Shown: piece by piece, positions 24,504 to 33,797 of the stretch
Position numbering within the stretch: the stretch's first letter is position 1
Layout: every line of letters starts with the position of its first letter
Assembly: GCA_022844565.1 (NCBI GenBank)
Contig: JALHLK010000036.1
Coordinates: 10,289 to 54,387 of the forward strand
Length of the DNA: 44,099 bases
Reading direction: 5' to 3'
From: Saprospiraceae bacterium
Lineage (GTDB): Bacteria; Bacteroidota; Bacteroidia; Chitinophagales; Saprospiraceae
Notes under the pieces: model-generated
What the model was told of the DNA's origin: nothing
Databases searched by the model: none
What the model saw: only the letters and a program-made list of their open reading frames with translations
Translations under genes and position numbers: made by a program

Positions 24504-25526
24504 ATGATAGCCATACACAATGGAAAAGATGGATTTCACCCTGAATGGGTAAAATATTCCAAAGAAAATAACATTCCGCATAAAATTGTTGATTGTTATT
24601 CAAATAATCTAATTCAACAATTAGAAGATTGTCATGCACTTATGTGGCATTTTTCTCAGAACAATCCCAAAGATATTCTTATTAGTAAACAAATACTTTT
24701 TTCGTTACAGCAATCAGGAATGAAAGTGTTTCCGGACTTCAACACCATGTGGCATTTTGATGATAAATTAGGTCAAAAATATTTGTTGGAAAGTTTAAAA
24801 TTGCCTTTTGTTCAGTCTTATGCTTTTTACACTGCTGAAACAGCGATATCCTGGGCTGAAAAAACTACTTATCCAAAAGTTTTTAAATTGCGTGGTGGAG
24901 CCGGCTCAACCAATGTGAGATTGGTTGAAAATAAGAAAAGTGCAATTTATATTATTAATACAGCTTTTGGGCCCGGTTTTTCTAACTACGATCGTTTAGG
25001 ATCATTTAAAGAATCATGGAGATTATATAAACTGTCTAAAATTTCTATAATTACGCTTTTAAAGTCTGCTCTCCGAATGATTATACAACCTAAATTCTCA
25101 GAAATAATGGGTATGGAAAGAGGCTATGTATATTTTCAGGATTATATCCCAGGAAATGACAGCGACATAAGAGTGGTTGTCATAGCGGACAAAGCTTTTG
25201 CTATTAAAAGACTTGTCAGAAAGGGTGATTTCAGAGCATCAGGAAGTGGTCATATTCTTTATGAAAAAGCGCTTTTTGATGAAGTTATCATAAAATTAGC
25301 ATTTAATGCATCACAAAAGTTGAAAAGCCAATGTATTGCCTTTGATTTTGTTTATCAGGATGGAAATCCGCTGATAATTGAAATAAGTTATGGGTTTGCA
25401 CCACATGGTTACAGAGAATGTGTTGGATATTGGGATTCAGATATGAATTGGTTCGAAGGGAAGTTTGACCCTTATTCTTGGATGTTGGATTTGATGTTAG
25501 ATGAGAAATACATTGACACAAAATAA
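24504..25526 (+). CDS. ATP-grasp ligase, RimK-like
   Basis: A 340-aa protein. Seen: a lysine/glycine loop PKVFKLRGGAGSTNVRLVE, the ATP-grasp central part YVYFQDYIPGNDSDIRVVVI, RKGDFRASGSGHILYEK, and the metal-binding end CIAFDFVYQDGNPLIIEISY. ATP-grasp enzymes join a carboxylate to an amine through an acyl-phosphate. Here it may attach an amino acid or another acyl group to a sugar amine exposed by the nearby deacetylase; that is inference. It overlaps the next glycosyltransferase gene by 26 bp. A long insert (LYKLSKISIITLLKSALRM) lies in the middle. Confidence 0.82.
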   Translation: MIAIHNGKDGFHPEWVKYSKENNIPHKIVDCYSNNLIQQLEDCHALMWHFSQNNPKDILISKQILFSLQQSGMKVFPDFNTMWHFDDKLGQKYLLESLKLPFVQSYAFYTAETAISWAEKTTYPKVFKLRGGAGSTNVRLVENKKSAIYIINTAFGPGFSNYDRLGSFKESWRLYKLSKISIITLLKSALRMIIQPKFSEIMGMERGYVYFQDYIPGNDSDIRVVVIADKAFAIKRLVRKGDFRASGSGHILYEKALFDEVIIKLAFNASQKLKSQCIAFDFVYQDGNPLIIEISYGFAPHGYRECVGYWDSDMNWFEGKFDPYSWMLDLMLDEKYIDTK

Positions 25527-26607
25527 TCATATATGTTTTATTTCAGCTGGGTTAGCTGGAGGAGGAATGGAACGATCCTTAACAAATATAGCCAATTATG
25601 CGGCATCGAATGGGCACAAAGTGACCATTTTAAATCTTTTCACTACAGAGATCTTTTTTGACCTTCATCCGGATATAGTAGTAATATGGCCAACACTCGA
25701 CAGGAACAAAATGCATAGGTTGGTATATGCTATAAGATTGTTGCCATTTATTAGAAAGATTATAAAGGGCATTAAACCGACCACAATTTTAAGTTTCGGA
25801 GAGTGGTTTAATGGCTATGTTCTATTGGCAACCAGATTTTTAAATATACCTGTCTTTATTACAGATAGAATGGGTCCTCTTTTGAACCTAGGCTTTTTAC
25901 TAGAAACAGCTAGAAAAATCATGTATAAATATGCGACAGGGATTATTGCCCAGACGTCCATAGCTGCAAATATATTATATCAAAACACTAAAAATAAAAA
26001 TATTCGGGTCATTCCCAATGCATTAATTGCGATTGATTCAAACGTGTCAGTTAAAAAAAATCAAATTGTAACTGTTGGGCGATTGACCAGAGAAAAAGGG
26101 CATGATGTACTAATTAACGCCTTTGCATTGCTTCCTAAAAATGACTGGACTTTACATATTGTGGGTGATGGGAACAGAAGAAAATTTCTCAATGATTTAG
26201 TTGCACACCACAATATCAAAGGAAAGGTAATTTTTTATGGACACCTTAAGGAGTTTAGTGCAATCCTAGGCAAATCTGATATTTTTGTATTACCCTCTTT
26301 TTACGAAGGATTTCCCAATGCTCTGATTGAAGCCATGTCTGTACCTTTAGCTTGTATCAGTAGCAATTGTGTTGCTGGGCCATCTGACATCATCGAACAT
26401 GGTGAAAATGGATTATTATTTGAAACAGGGAATATAGGTGAATTAGCAAAATGTCTAGAAAGATTAATAAATGACCATGACGAAAGACAAAGACTGGCCA
26501 CAAAAGCGATAAAAATACGAGAGCAATTAGATTTCAATACGATAGCAAGTCAGTATATAAAGTTTATTCTTTCGGAATTTTCAGACAAAGATAAAATTAA
26601 AGCATGA
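25501..26607 (+). CDS. GT4 glycosyltransferase A
   Basis: A 368-aa GT-B fold, family GT4. N-terminal acceptor loop GLAGGGMERSLTNIANYAA, linker VTVGRLTREKGHDVLINAF and the EX7E motif in SFYEGFPNALIEAMSVP followed by AGPSDIIEHGENGLLF. The text is closest to enzymes adding N-acetyl-galactosamine or glucosamine units, but donor and linkage cannot be read. Its start lies 26 bp inside the ATP-grasp gene and its end overlaps the next gene by 4 bp. Confidence 0.88.
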   Translation: MRNTLTQNNHICFISAGLAGGGMERSLTNIANYAASNGHKVTILNLFTTEIFFDLHPDIVVIWPTLDRNKMHRLVYAIRLLPFIRKIIKGIKPTTILSFGEWFNGYVLLATRFLNIPVFITDRMGPLLNLGFLLETARKIMYKYATGIIAQTSIAANILYQNTKNKNIRVIPNALIAIDSNVSVKKNQIVTVGRLTREKGHDVLINAFALLPKNDWTLHIVGDGNRRKFLNDLVAHHNIKGKVIFYGHLKEFSAILGKSDIFVLPSFYEGFPNALIEAMSVPLACISSNCVAGPSDIIEHGENGLLFETGNIGELAKCLERLINDHDERQRLATKAIKIREQLDFNTIASQYIKFILSEFSDKDKIKA

Positions 26608-27821
26608 AAGTATTACAGATAGATGTTGCTGCAAATGTGGGTAGTACTGGGAAAATTACCGAGCAAATTGGAGTTAAAGTAATTAAAAATAATGGAGAAA
26701 GTACGATTGCTTTTGGACGTTATGAAAATATAAGCCAATCGAGCAAAATAAAGATAGGCAACGAGATAGAACAGGCACAGCATTTATTATTAACTCGATT
26801 TTTTGATAAACATGGATTAGGGTCAATAAATGGAACTAAAATATTTGTAGAAAAAATTAAATTGCTTAATCCTGATATTATTCATCTGCACCAAATCCAT
26901 GGCTACTTCATTAATATTGAAATTCTTTTTAAGTTTTTAGCACAAATCAAAAAACCGGTAATATGGACTTTACATGATTGTTGGCCTTTTACAGGTCATT
27001 GCTGTCATTATGCCAGAGTCGAATGTGTTAAATGGCAAACAGGATGCTACTCATGTCCTTTAACAAAGTATTACCCTCAAAGCTTGTTTTATGATAATTC
27101 TAAAGAAAACTATGCTATTAAAAAGGAGCTATTTAATGGAGTTAAAGATATAACATTAGTGCCTGTCTCAGATTGGTTGGCAGGAGAAGTTACCAAATCT
27201 TTTCTTAAAGAACTTCCTATTCACACAATTCACAATGGAGTGGATATTCATAAATTTCAATTCACTGACCCAAGTTCTTTAGTCGAAAAATATCTTTTGA
27301 CGAATAAAAAAGTTATTTTAGGTGTTGCCAGTCCATGGAGTGATTTAAAAGGCTTATCTGCCTTCGTTGCGTTATCAAGTATGATGGAGAGCCATATTAA
27401 AATAATTTTAATAGGATTAACTGAAAGTCAAATTAAAGGATTACCTCCAAACATCATTGGTATTACCAGACTAAACAATCCGAATGACTTGGCTATGTAT
27501 TATTCATTAGCAGATGTTTTTGTAAATCCCTCTATTGCAGAATCCTTTGGATTAGTAACCGTTGAAGCAATGGCCTGCGGAACACCTGTGGTAGGTTATA
27601 ATGTGACAGCTACTCCAGAACTGGTTCAGAAGGGCACTGGATATATTGTGGAAAAGGGAGATGTTAATGGATTATTTCAAATGATAAATATCATCTTGAA
27701 AAATGGTAAAGACTTATATAGTGAAGCATGCAGAAATCTTGTTCTGGAGAAATATAATCAAGAAATACAATACGAAAAATACATTACTTTATACAACAGC
27801 AAAATAAAAAAAGTGAGCTAA
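26604..27821 (+). CDS. GT4 glycosyltransferase B
   Basis: A 405-aa GT4 enzyme. The N-terminus (LQIDVAANVGSTGKITEQIG) and DIIHLHQIHGYFINIEIL followed by TLHDCWPFTGHCCHYARVEC are typical of WcaC/WbgY-like transferases, which often carry this Cys-rich stretch. The C-terminal EX7E motif is SIAESFGLVTVEAMACGTPVVGYN. It would add one sugar of the repeat unit. It overlaps GT4 A by 4 bp (ATGA) and is followed after 32 bp, which include short TCAAAAA repeats, by the amidotransferase gene. Confidence 0.87.
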   Translation: MKVLQIDVAANVGSTGKITEQIGVKVIKNNGESTIAFGRYENISQSSKIKIGNEIEQAQHLLLTRFFDKHGLGSINGTKIFVEKIKLLNPDIIHLHQIHGYFINIEILFKFLAQIKKPVIWTLHDCWPFTGHCCHYARVECVKWQTGCYSCPLTKYYPQSLFYDNSKENYAIKKELFNGVKDITLVPVSDWLAGEVTKSFLKELPIHTIHNGVDIHKFQFTDPSSLVEKYLLTNKKVILGVASPWSDLKGLSAFVALSSMMESHIKIILIGLTESQIKGLPPNIIGITRLNNPNDLAMYYSLADVFVNPSIAESFGLVTVEAMACGTPVVGYNVTATPELVQKGTGYIVEKGDVNGLFQMINIILKNGKDLYSEACRNLVLEKYNQEIQYEKYITLYNSKIKKVS

Positions 27822-27853
27822 AATTCTTTAGAGTCAAAAATCAAAAATCAAAA

Positions 27854-28986
27854 ATGTCATATCAAATTTGTATAAAAACCATTATGGACACATCAGACCC
27901 GAATATTGTGTTCGACGAAGAAGGTATCAGTGATTACTATCATAACTTTCAAAAAAACATATTGCCGTTATGGCATACTGATGAGAGAGGCCACACCGAA
28001 CTTATGAAGTGTGCAGAAAAGATAAAAGCTGAAGGAAAAGGCAAAGATTTTGACTGCATAATAGGAATTAGTGGGGGTTGGATAGTTCTTATCTCACCTA
28101 TGTAGCTAAAGAAATCATGGGTATCCGACCACTTTTGTTTCATGTCGATGCGGGATGGAATACCGATAAGGCAGTAGGTAATATTGAAAAGCTTTGTAAT
28201 GGCTTAGGTCTGGAGTTGTTTACTGAAGTAATCAACTGGGAAGAAATGAAAGATCTGCAGGTTGCCTTCCTTAAGGCACAAACACCTGGTCAGGACGGAC
28301 CTCAGGATATTGCCTTTTTTTCAGCTATGTATAAATTTGCAAGAAAGCATAAAATTAAATATGTTCTTACAGGAGCCAATTATTCTACCGAATGCTGTAA
28401 AGAACCGGAGGAATGGGGTGCTTATCCTGGAATAGATAAGATATTTGTTATGGATATCTATAATAAATTTGGGAAAGGTAAATTAAAAACATTCCCGATT
28501 CTGGATATTCTTGAATACAAGGTGTGGTATCAGGTATTTTTGGGTATGAAGGTTTTAAAACCCCTCAACTTAGTGCCTTACATTAAAAAGGATGCTGAAA
28601 ATTTGCTATTTGAAAAATTTGGGTGGGAAAAATTTCAACACAAACATCATGAATCGAGATTTACAAGGTTTTATGAAGACTATTGGTTACCCAGGAAATT
28701 TGGATTTGAAAAAAGAAGAGCTCATTTTTCTAGTCTTATTTTGACTGGTCAAATGACAAGAGAAGAAGCCCTAGATAGAATATCAAGGCCAGAATTAGAC
28801 GAGCAAACCCTTACAAACGAGTTTGAGTATGTGGCTCATAAACTCGATCTTTCAGTAGATCAATTACAGAAATTATTTGAAGGAGAAAATAAAACCTTTA
28901 AGGACTATCGAAATAAAAGACATATTATCAATTTGGGGGGAAAGGTATTGACTATGTTAAAACTCGAAAAGCGATTAATAAGATGA
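27854..28986 (+). pseudogene. N-acetyl sugar amidotransferase (WbpG/PseA type), frameshifted in its PP-loop
   Basis: Two frames form one protein of about 377 aa, the normal length. The first ends DFDCIIGISGG then WIVLISPM; the second begins DSSYLTYVAKEIMGIRPLLFHVDAGWN and runs to the C-terminus. Adding one T near 28078 (GGGGGTTGGATAG to GGGGGTTTGGATAG) restores GISGGLDSSYL, the PP-loop ATP-binding motif. These enzymes use ammonia delivered by HisH/HisF-like partners to make an acetamidino group on a sugar, as in Pseudomonas WbpG and Campylobacter PseA/PtmG. Both partners follow at once. The error next to a run of five G may be a sequencing mistake, and the true gene may be intact. Confidence 0.9.
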
Positions 28987-29597
28987 TAGGTATCATTGAT
29001 TACGGTTTGGGAAATATCAAAGCTTTTGAGAACATATTTAAAAGACTTCATATTCCTGTAAGGATTTTACGCAATCAAGATGACTTCAATATGATTGACA
29101 AACTGATTCTTCCTGGTGTCGGAGCTTTTGATCATGCTATGTTGACTTTCAATAATTCAGGTATGCGGGAGATCACAGAAAAAATGGTACTGGAACAAAA
29201 AATGCCAGTCATTGGTATTTGTGTCGGTATGCAGATGTTGGCAAGAAAAAGTGATGAAGGTTTATTGCCTGGGTTGGGTTGGTTAGATGGAGTCGTTAAT
29301 AAATTTGACGAATCCAAGATTAAATTTGACACACACCTTCCCCACATGGGCTGGAATGATGTGGAAGTAAATAGAAACCACCCACTTTTTATAAATTTTC
29401 CTGAAAATCCAAAATTTTATTTCCTTCATTCTTATTATTTTGAATGTATAGATTCATCAAATATAATCGGAGAAACATACTATGGTGGAAAATTCACTTG
29501 TGCTGTAGCGCGTGATAGTATATTTGGGGTTCAGTTTCATCCAGAAAAAAGTCATAATTATGGGGTCAAATTATTAGAAAATTTTTCAAAGTTATAA
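28983..29597 (+). CDS. hisH: HisH-like glutamine amidotransferase for sugar amidination
   Basis: A 204-aa class I glutamine amidotransferase. The triad is present: C80 (VIGICVGMQML), H186 and E188 (GVQFHPEKS), with N-terminal IGIIDYGLGNIKAFENIF and LPGVGAFDHAM. It releases ammonia from glutamine for the sugar amidotransferase upstream, through the HisF-like partner. Not likely to serve histidine synthesis, because no other his genes are nearby and its partner lacks a key residue. It overlaps the upstream gene by 4 bp and abuts the next with no gap. Confidence 0.9.
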   Translation: MIGIIDYGLGNIKAFENIFKRLHIPVRILRNQDDFNMIDKLILPGVGAFDHAMLTFNNSGMREITEKMVLEQKMPVIGICVGMQMLARKSDEGLLPGLGWLDGVVNKFDESKIKFDTHLPHMGWNDVEVNRNHPLFINFPENPKFYFLHSYYFECIDSSNIIGETYYGGKFTCAVARDSIFGVQFHPEKSHNYGVKLLENFSKL

Positions 29598-30392
29598 ATG
29601 TTACGACCAAGAATAATTCCTTGTTTACTCATTCATGATAAAGGATTAGTTAAAACTGTACGATTCAAAGATCCGAAGTATGTAGGGGATCCCATTAATG
29701 CCGTTAGAATTTTTAATGAAAAACAGGCCGATGAATTGATGGTACTTGATATTGATGCAACAGTTCAAGCATATGAACCTGATTATGTATTAATTGAAAA
29801 ACTGGCTTCGGAATGCAGAATGCCGTTATGCTATGGAGGGGGGATTAAGACAGTAGAGCAGGCACAAAAAATATTTTCACTAGGGGTAGAAAAGGTGGCT
29901 TTAAGCTCTTCTGCAATTGAAAATCCTGAACTAATATCTAAGATAGCAGAAAGGGTAGGAACACAAAGTGTAGTTGTGGTACTTGATGTTAAGAAGAAAT
30001 TTTTAGGGGGATATGAAGTGGTAATTCATAATGGAAAAAAATCAACTGCAAAGAATCCGATTGAAATGGCAACTCTGTTTCAAAAGTTGGGAGCTGGAGA
30101 AATAGTTATAAATTCAGTAGATCATGACGGCGATATGAAAGGATATGATCTGGAGTTGGCTGGAAAAGTGCGGAAACAAATTACCGTTCCTCTCACCATA
30201 TTAGGCGGTGCAGGAAGTATGGATGATATAGGAAAATTGATTTCAAATTTTGGCATTGTAGGTGCATCTGCGGGGAGTATATTTGTATTCAGAGGCGTTT
30301 ACAAAGCAGTATTAATAAGTTATCCAGAACCGGAAGTAAAAGATGAATTATTGAAAAGATATTATGTAGATTTTTACAAACAAATGGGTTAA
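29598..30392 (+). CDS. hisF: HisF-like partner protein for sugar amidination
   Basis: A 264-aa (beta-alpha)8 barrel of the HisF family. It begins MLRPRIIPCLLIHDKG, where histidine-type HisF has CLDV: the catalytic Asp11 is Leu here. Asp130 (VVLDVK) and the DHDGDMKGYDLEL, GGAGSMDDI stretches remain. Loss of Asp11 should abolish imidazoleglycerol-phosphate cyclase activity but keep the ammonia channel, as in HisF2 proteins of LPS loci such as that of Pseudomonas. So it should channel ammonia to the amidotransferase. Starts one base after the HisH-like stop. Confidence 0.9.
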   Translation: MLRPRIIPCLLIHDKGLVKTVRFKDPKYVGDPINAVRIFNEKQADELMVLDIDATVQAYEPDYVLIEKLASECRMPLCYGGGIKTVEQAQKIFSLGVEKVALSSSAIENPELISKIAERVGTQSVVVVLDVKKKFLGGYEVVIHNGKKSTAKNPIEMATLFQKLGAGEIVINSVDHDGDMKGYDLELAGKVRKQITVPLTILGGAGSMDDIGKLISNFGIVGASAGSIFVFRGVYKAVLISYPEPEVKDELLKRYYVDFYKQMG

Positions 30393-30423
30393 ACCAAATT
30401 TTTGCAATAAAAGTAGTATTGAT

Positions 30424-31656
30424 TTGAGCGACAAAAAATTAAATATTTTATTCATTTCGTTGGTGATCATAAAAAATTTGGAGAAACGGGGTATTTATCC
30501 AGATTTGATAAATTATTTTATCAGTCAAGGCCATCATGTCACCATACTCTCTCCAGTGGAAAGAAGAGAGAAAAACTCTGGCGAAATTATTGAAGGAGAA
30601 GGGTATACTAATATAAGATATAAAACCTTAAACAACACAAAAACTAATTATGTTGAAAAACTACTTTCTACTTTTGTAATTGATTACTTACTCAAACGAG
30701 CCGTTGAAAAATCAGTTAAAAGGCCTATCGATATTGCAGTATATGCCACACCTCCTATTAGCTTGACTCGAACAGTTTCTTTTATAAAACATCGTTTTAA
30801 TATTCCTTGTTATTTATTATTAAAGGATATTTTCCCCGATAATATTGCTGATTTAGGTTTATTATCCAAAAGCTCTATATTTTACAAATACTTTAGGAAA
30901 AAGGAAAAACACCTCTATGCACTTTCAGATTATATAGGTTGTATGTCACCGGCCAATGTGGATTATTTACTTTCAAATAATCCAGAATTGGATCCACAGA
31001 AAGTAGAAGTTAATCCAAACACCATTATGCCCATTGAGCCAATGAAAGACGGTCAAATTATAGCTCAATTAAAATCAAAATATAAGATAAACCCTCAGGC
31101 AAAAGTCTTTTTTTATGGAGGTAATTTGGGCAAACCACAAATGATAGACTTTCTTATAGAAGTCATGAATGCTCATTTAGAGAATAAAGATGTTCATTTT
31201 TTAATTGTTGGTAATGGCACTGAATACAATAAGTTGAATAAGTGGATAAGTAAAAAAAAACCAAGTAATGTTACCTTATTATCTTTTGTGCCAAAAGCTG
31301 AATATGACATCTTGGTAAGTTTGGGCGATGTTGGCCTAGTGCTTCTTGACAATAGATTTAAAATACCAAACTTCCCCAATAGGATTTTATCTTACATGGA
31401 AAATTATATGCCTGTTTTATCCGCGACTGACATTCATACGGACATTGGCACCATAGCCCAAAACAATGGGTTTGGATTTTGGTGTGAGTCAGGAAACTTG
31501 GCAGCCATGAACGGGTTAATAAATACTTTTGTCCGTATGGATGATGATACTTTTACAGCTATGGGTGAAACAGGAAATAAATTTCTAAAAGACCATTATT
31601 TAATTGACAGATCATATGCTGCAATTGTAAGTAAGATACCTGGTTTTGCTCAATAA
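30424..31656 (+). CDS. wbuB: WbuB-like GT4 glycosyltransferase (probable FucNAc transferase)
   Basis: A 410-aa GT4 enzyme. Seen: ATPPISLTRTVSFIKHRFNI, LLLKDIFPDNIADLGLL, YIGCMSPANVDYLL and FFYGGNLGKPQ, hallmarks of WbuB proteins, which in E. coli O26 transfer N-acetyl-L-fucosamine. That fits the CapEFG genes at 18204-21917. The TTG start is assigned from the longest conserved N-terminus; the stop is overlapped by 11 bp by the next gene. Donor specificity is by family and context only. Confidence 0.85.
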   Translation: MSDKKLNILFISLVIIKNLEKRGIYPDLINYFISQGHHVTILSPVERREKNSGEIIEGEGYTNIRYKTLNNTKTNYVEKLLSTFVIDYLLKRAVEKSVKRPIDIAVYATPPISLTRTVSFIKHRFNIPCYLLLKDIFPDNIADLGLLSKSSIFYKYFRKKEKHLYALSDYIGCMSPANVDYLLSNNPELDPQKVEVNPNTIMPIEPMKDGQIIAQLKSKYKINPQAKVFFYGGNLGKPQMIDFLIEVMNAHLENKDVHFLIVGNGTEYNKLNKWISKKKPSNVTLLSFVPKAEYDILVSLGDVGLVLLDNRFKIPNFPNRILSYMENYMPVLSATDIHTDIGTIAQNNGFGFWCESGNLAAMNGLINTFVRMDDDTFTAMGETGNKFLKDHYLIDRSYAAIVSKIPGFAQ

Positions 31657-32758
31657 TTTAAAAACAAAATTTGCCACTTGGGTCAAGGGATCAATAGGTT
31701 GGAAGACAGATCGAAAAATAGTTGTTTTTGAGTCTGATGACTGGGGCAGTGTAAGGATGCCTTCTCAAAAAGCATATGATTCTTTAGTGTCAAAAGGTAT
31801 AAAATTAGATAGTGCGGGTGGTTGTTTATTCAATAAGTATGATACATTAGCCAACGAAGACGACCTAACTGCCTTGTTCGATGTTTTAAATTCTGTACGC
31901 GACAAAAATAATAATCCGGCGGTTTTTACAGCCGTAAGTGTGGTTGCAAATCCTGATTTTGACAAAATAGCATCATCAGGATTCCAAGAATATCATTACG
32001 AACCATTCACAAGAACTTTAGAAAAATACCAAAGTCATAATCGCACCTTTGATCTATGGAAGGAAGGGATAACAAAAAAGCTATTTATACCTCAATCACA
32101 CAGTCGTGAACATCTGAATGTATTGCTTTGGATGGAAAACCTAAGAAAAGGTGACAATCAAACTAGAGTTGCTTTTGAACACGGAATGTGGGGATTTGAT
32201 AGAACTGACAATAAACCATCATATCAAGTAGCCTATAGTATTAAATCAATGGACGATGTCCATCAACAAGCGTTAATCATAAAAGATGGTTTAGACCTTT
32301 TTGAAAAGCTATTTGGGTTTAAGTCATCCTTTTTTGTACCTCCCAACGGTTTACTCCACCCATCCTTGGAAAAAGTTACTTATGAAATGGGCGTTTCATC
32401 ATTGTATGGTTCTATTATTTGTAATGTACCTACACCAGAATATAGATCAAAAAAGACAATAAGGTATCTTGGACAATCGAATAGGTATGGGCAAAAATAT
32501 GTTTTAAGAAACTGTTTATTCGAGCCTAATGATCCTTCCAATGATTGGTTGAATGTGGCCTTAAAAGATATTCAAACAGCATTTAAATACAACAAACCAG
32601 CAATACTTGGGCCCCATAGGAAAAATTTTATAGGAGGAATAAATGAAAGCAACAGAACAAACAGTTTGCTTGTGTTGAAAAATCTATTGAAAGAAATTCT
32701 AAAAAAATGGCCAGATGTAGAATTTATGTCAACCAACGAATTGTTTAAATTAATGTAA
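31646..32758 (+). CDS. Polysaccharide deacetylase-like (NodB-type) protein, copy 2
   Basis: A 370-aa paralogue of the protein at 21910. The metal site text VVFESDDWGSVRMPS (D31/D32) and QSHSREHLNV (H152/H156) is preserved, as are VVANPDFDKIASSGFQEY and HYEPFTRTLEKY. TTG start overlapping the WbuB-like stop by 11 bp. No signal peptide. It is followed 6 bp later by an ATP-grasp gene, echoing the deacetylase-ATP-grasp order at 21910-25526, but here without DUF362 between. Substrate unknown; N-deacetylation of a HexNAc residue is the expected reaction type. Confidence 0.8.
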   Translation: MLNNLKTKFATWVKGSIGWKTDRKIVVFESDDWGSVRMPSQKAYDSLVSKGIKLDSAGGCLFNKYDTLANEDDLTALFDVLNSVRDKNNNPAVFTAVSVVANPDFDKIASSGFQEYHYEPFTRTLEKYQSHNRTFDLWKEGITKKLFIPQSHSREHLNVLLWMENLRKGDNQTRVAFEHGMWGFDRTDNKPSYQVAYSIKSMDDVHQQALIIKDGLDLFEKLFGFKSSFFVPPNGLLHPSLEKVTYEMGVSSLYGSIICNVPTPEYRSKKTIRYLGQSNRYGQKYVLRNCLFEPNDPSNDWLNVALKDIQTAFKYNKPAILGPHRKNFIGGINESNRTNSLLVLKNLLKEILKKWPDVEFMSTNELFKLM

Positions 32759-32764
32759 CGACTT

Positions 32765-33790
32765 ATGTACTTAAAAAGGATTATTTATCTTATATATTAT
32801 TTTAAAAAATTAGATTGGGAGTTACTTAATAAATTTTTAAAATACGTGAATGAAGCCAGTAATATTCCAATTTGGAAATTATGGTATAAATCAATTTCAA
32901 ATTCTTTGAAGTATAATATTTCATTACTTGAATATTATCAATTCCAGTTTTGGGAGAAAAATGAAAGTCAAAAGTCAGAATGGGCAGGGACAGGATATAT
33001 GTACGAATATCAATTATACATGAACCCTATTAAAGAAAGGGTAATTCTTGATGACAAAACAAAGTTTAAAGAGTATTACAAAGACTTTATTATTCATTTA
33101 TGTTTTGATTTAAATGATCTTGAAAATAAAGAAAATGCTGTTAAACTTTTAAATAATACTTCAAGAAAACTTGTTTTTAAAGTGGCTAATGGAAAATGTG
33201 GTAAGCAAGTAATAATTAAAGATGCATCACAGTTTAACCCTGAATCCCTTGTTGCATTCATGAAGACAGAAAAGTTTGATTTAGTGGAAGAATTTATAAT
33301 CCAACACCCTTTACTATCAGAATTATCACCTTCAGCAGTCAATACTATCAGAATTTTTACTCAGCTTGATTCTAATAATAATGTCCATCTTTTGGGAAGT
33401 AGGCTCAGAATATCTGTAAATTCACTTGTTGACAATATGGCTGCTGGCAATATGGCAGCACTTATTGACGAAAAAACAGGTGTGATTTCTGGTAAAGCTG
33501 TCTATAGCGATATTACAAAACCTAATGTAGATTTTCACCCAATAACGAATATTAGAATTAATGGCTTTATTATACCATTTTGGCAAGAATGTCTGGATCT
33601 TGTAACAAAGGCAGCATTGAAACATCCAAAAAATAAATCAATTGGATGGGATATTGCTGTAACTCCTGTGGGTCCAGAACTCATTGAAGGAAATCATGAT
33701 TGGTGTAAACTTTTATGGCAATTACCAGCAAAAAGAGGATTAAAATCTATGTTAGATAAATTTTACTTAGAGGCAAAAAAGATAAATTAA
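32765..33790 (+). CDS. Sugar-transfer-associated ATP-grasp protein
   Basis: A 341-aa protein of the ATPgrasp_ST group often found in capsule loci. Seen: LVFKVANGKCGKQVIIKDA, VEEFIIQHPLLSELSPSAVN, TIRIFTQLD, GSRLRISVNSLVDNMAAGNM, AALIDEKTGVI and the metal-binding end GWDIAVTPVGPELIEGNHDW. The reaction is not known; ligation of an amino acid or hydroxy acid to a sugar is the usual guess. It begins 6 bp after the deacetylase copy 2 and ends 7 bp before the membrane protein gene. Confidence 0.85.
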   Translation: MYLKRIIYLIYYFKKLDWELLNKFLKYVNEASNIPIWKLWYKSISNSLKYNISLLEYYQFQFWEKNESQKSEWAGTGYMYEYQLYMNPIKERVILDDKTKFKEYYKDFIIHLCFDLNDLENKENAVKLLNNTSRKLVFKVANGKCGKQVIIKDASQFNPESLVAFMKTEKFDLVEEFIIQHPLLSELSPSAVNTIRIFTQLDSNNNVHLLGSRLRISVNSLVDNMAAGNMAALIDEKTGVISGKAVYSDITKPNVDFHPITNIRINGFIIPFWQECLDLVTKAALKHPKNKSIGWDIAVTPVGPELIEGNHDWCKLLWQLPAKRGLKSMLDKFYLEAKKIN

Positions 33791-33797
33791 TCAAAAT

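Noticed and set aside
29598-30392. Part of a histidine biosynthesis operon
   Set aside because: Only hisH- and hisF-like genes are present, next to a sugar amidotransferase, and HisF lacks Asp11.
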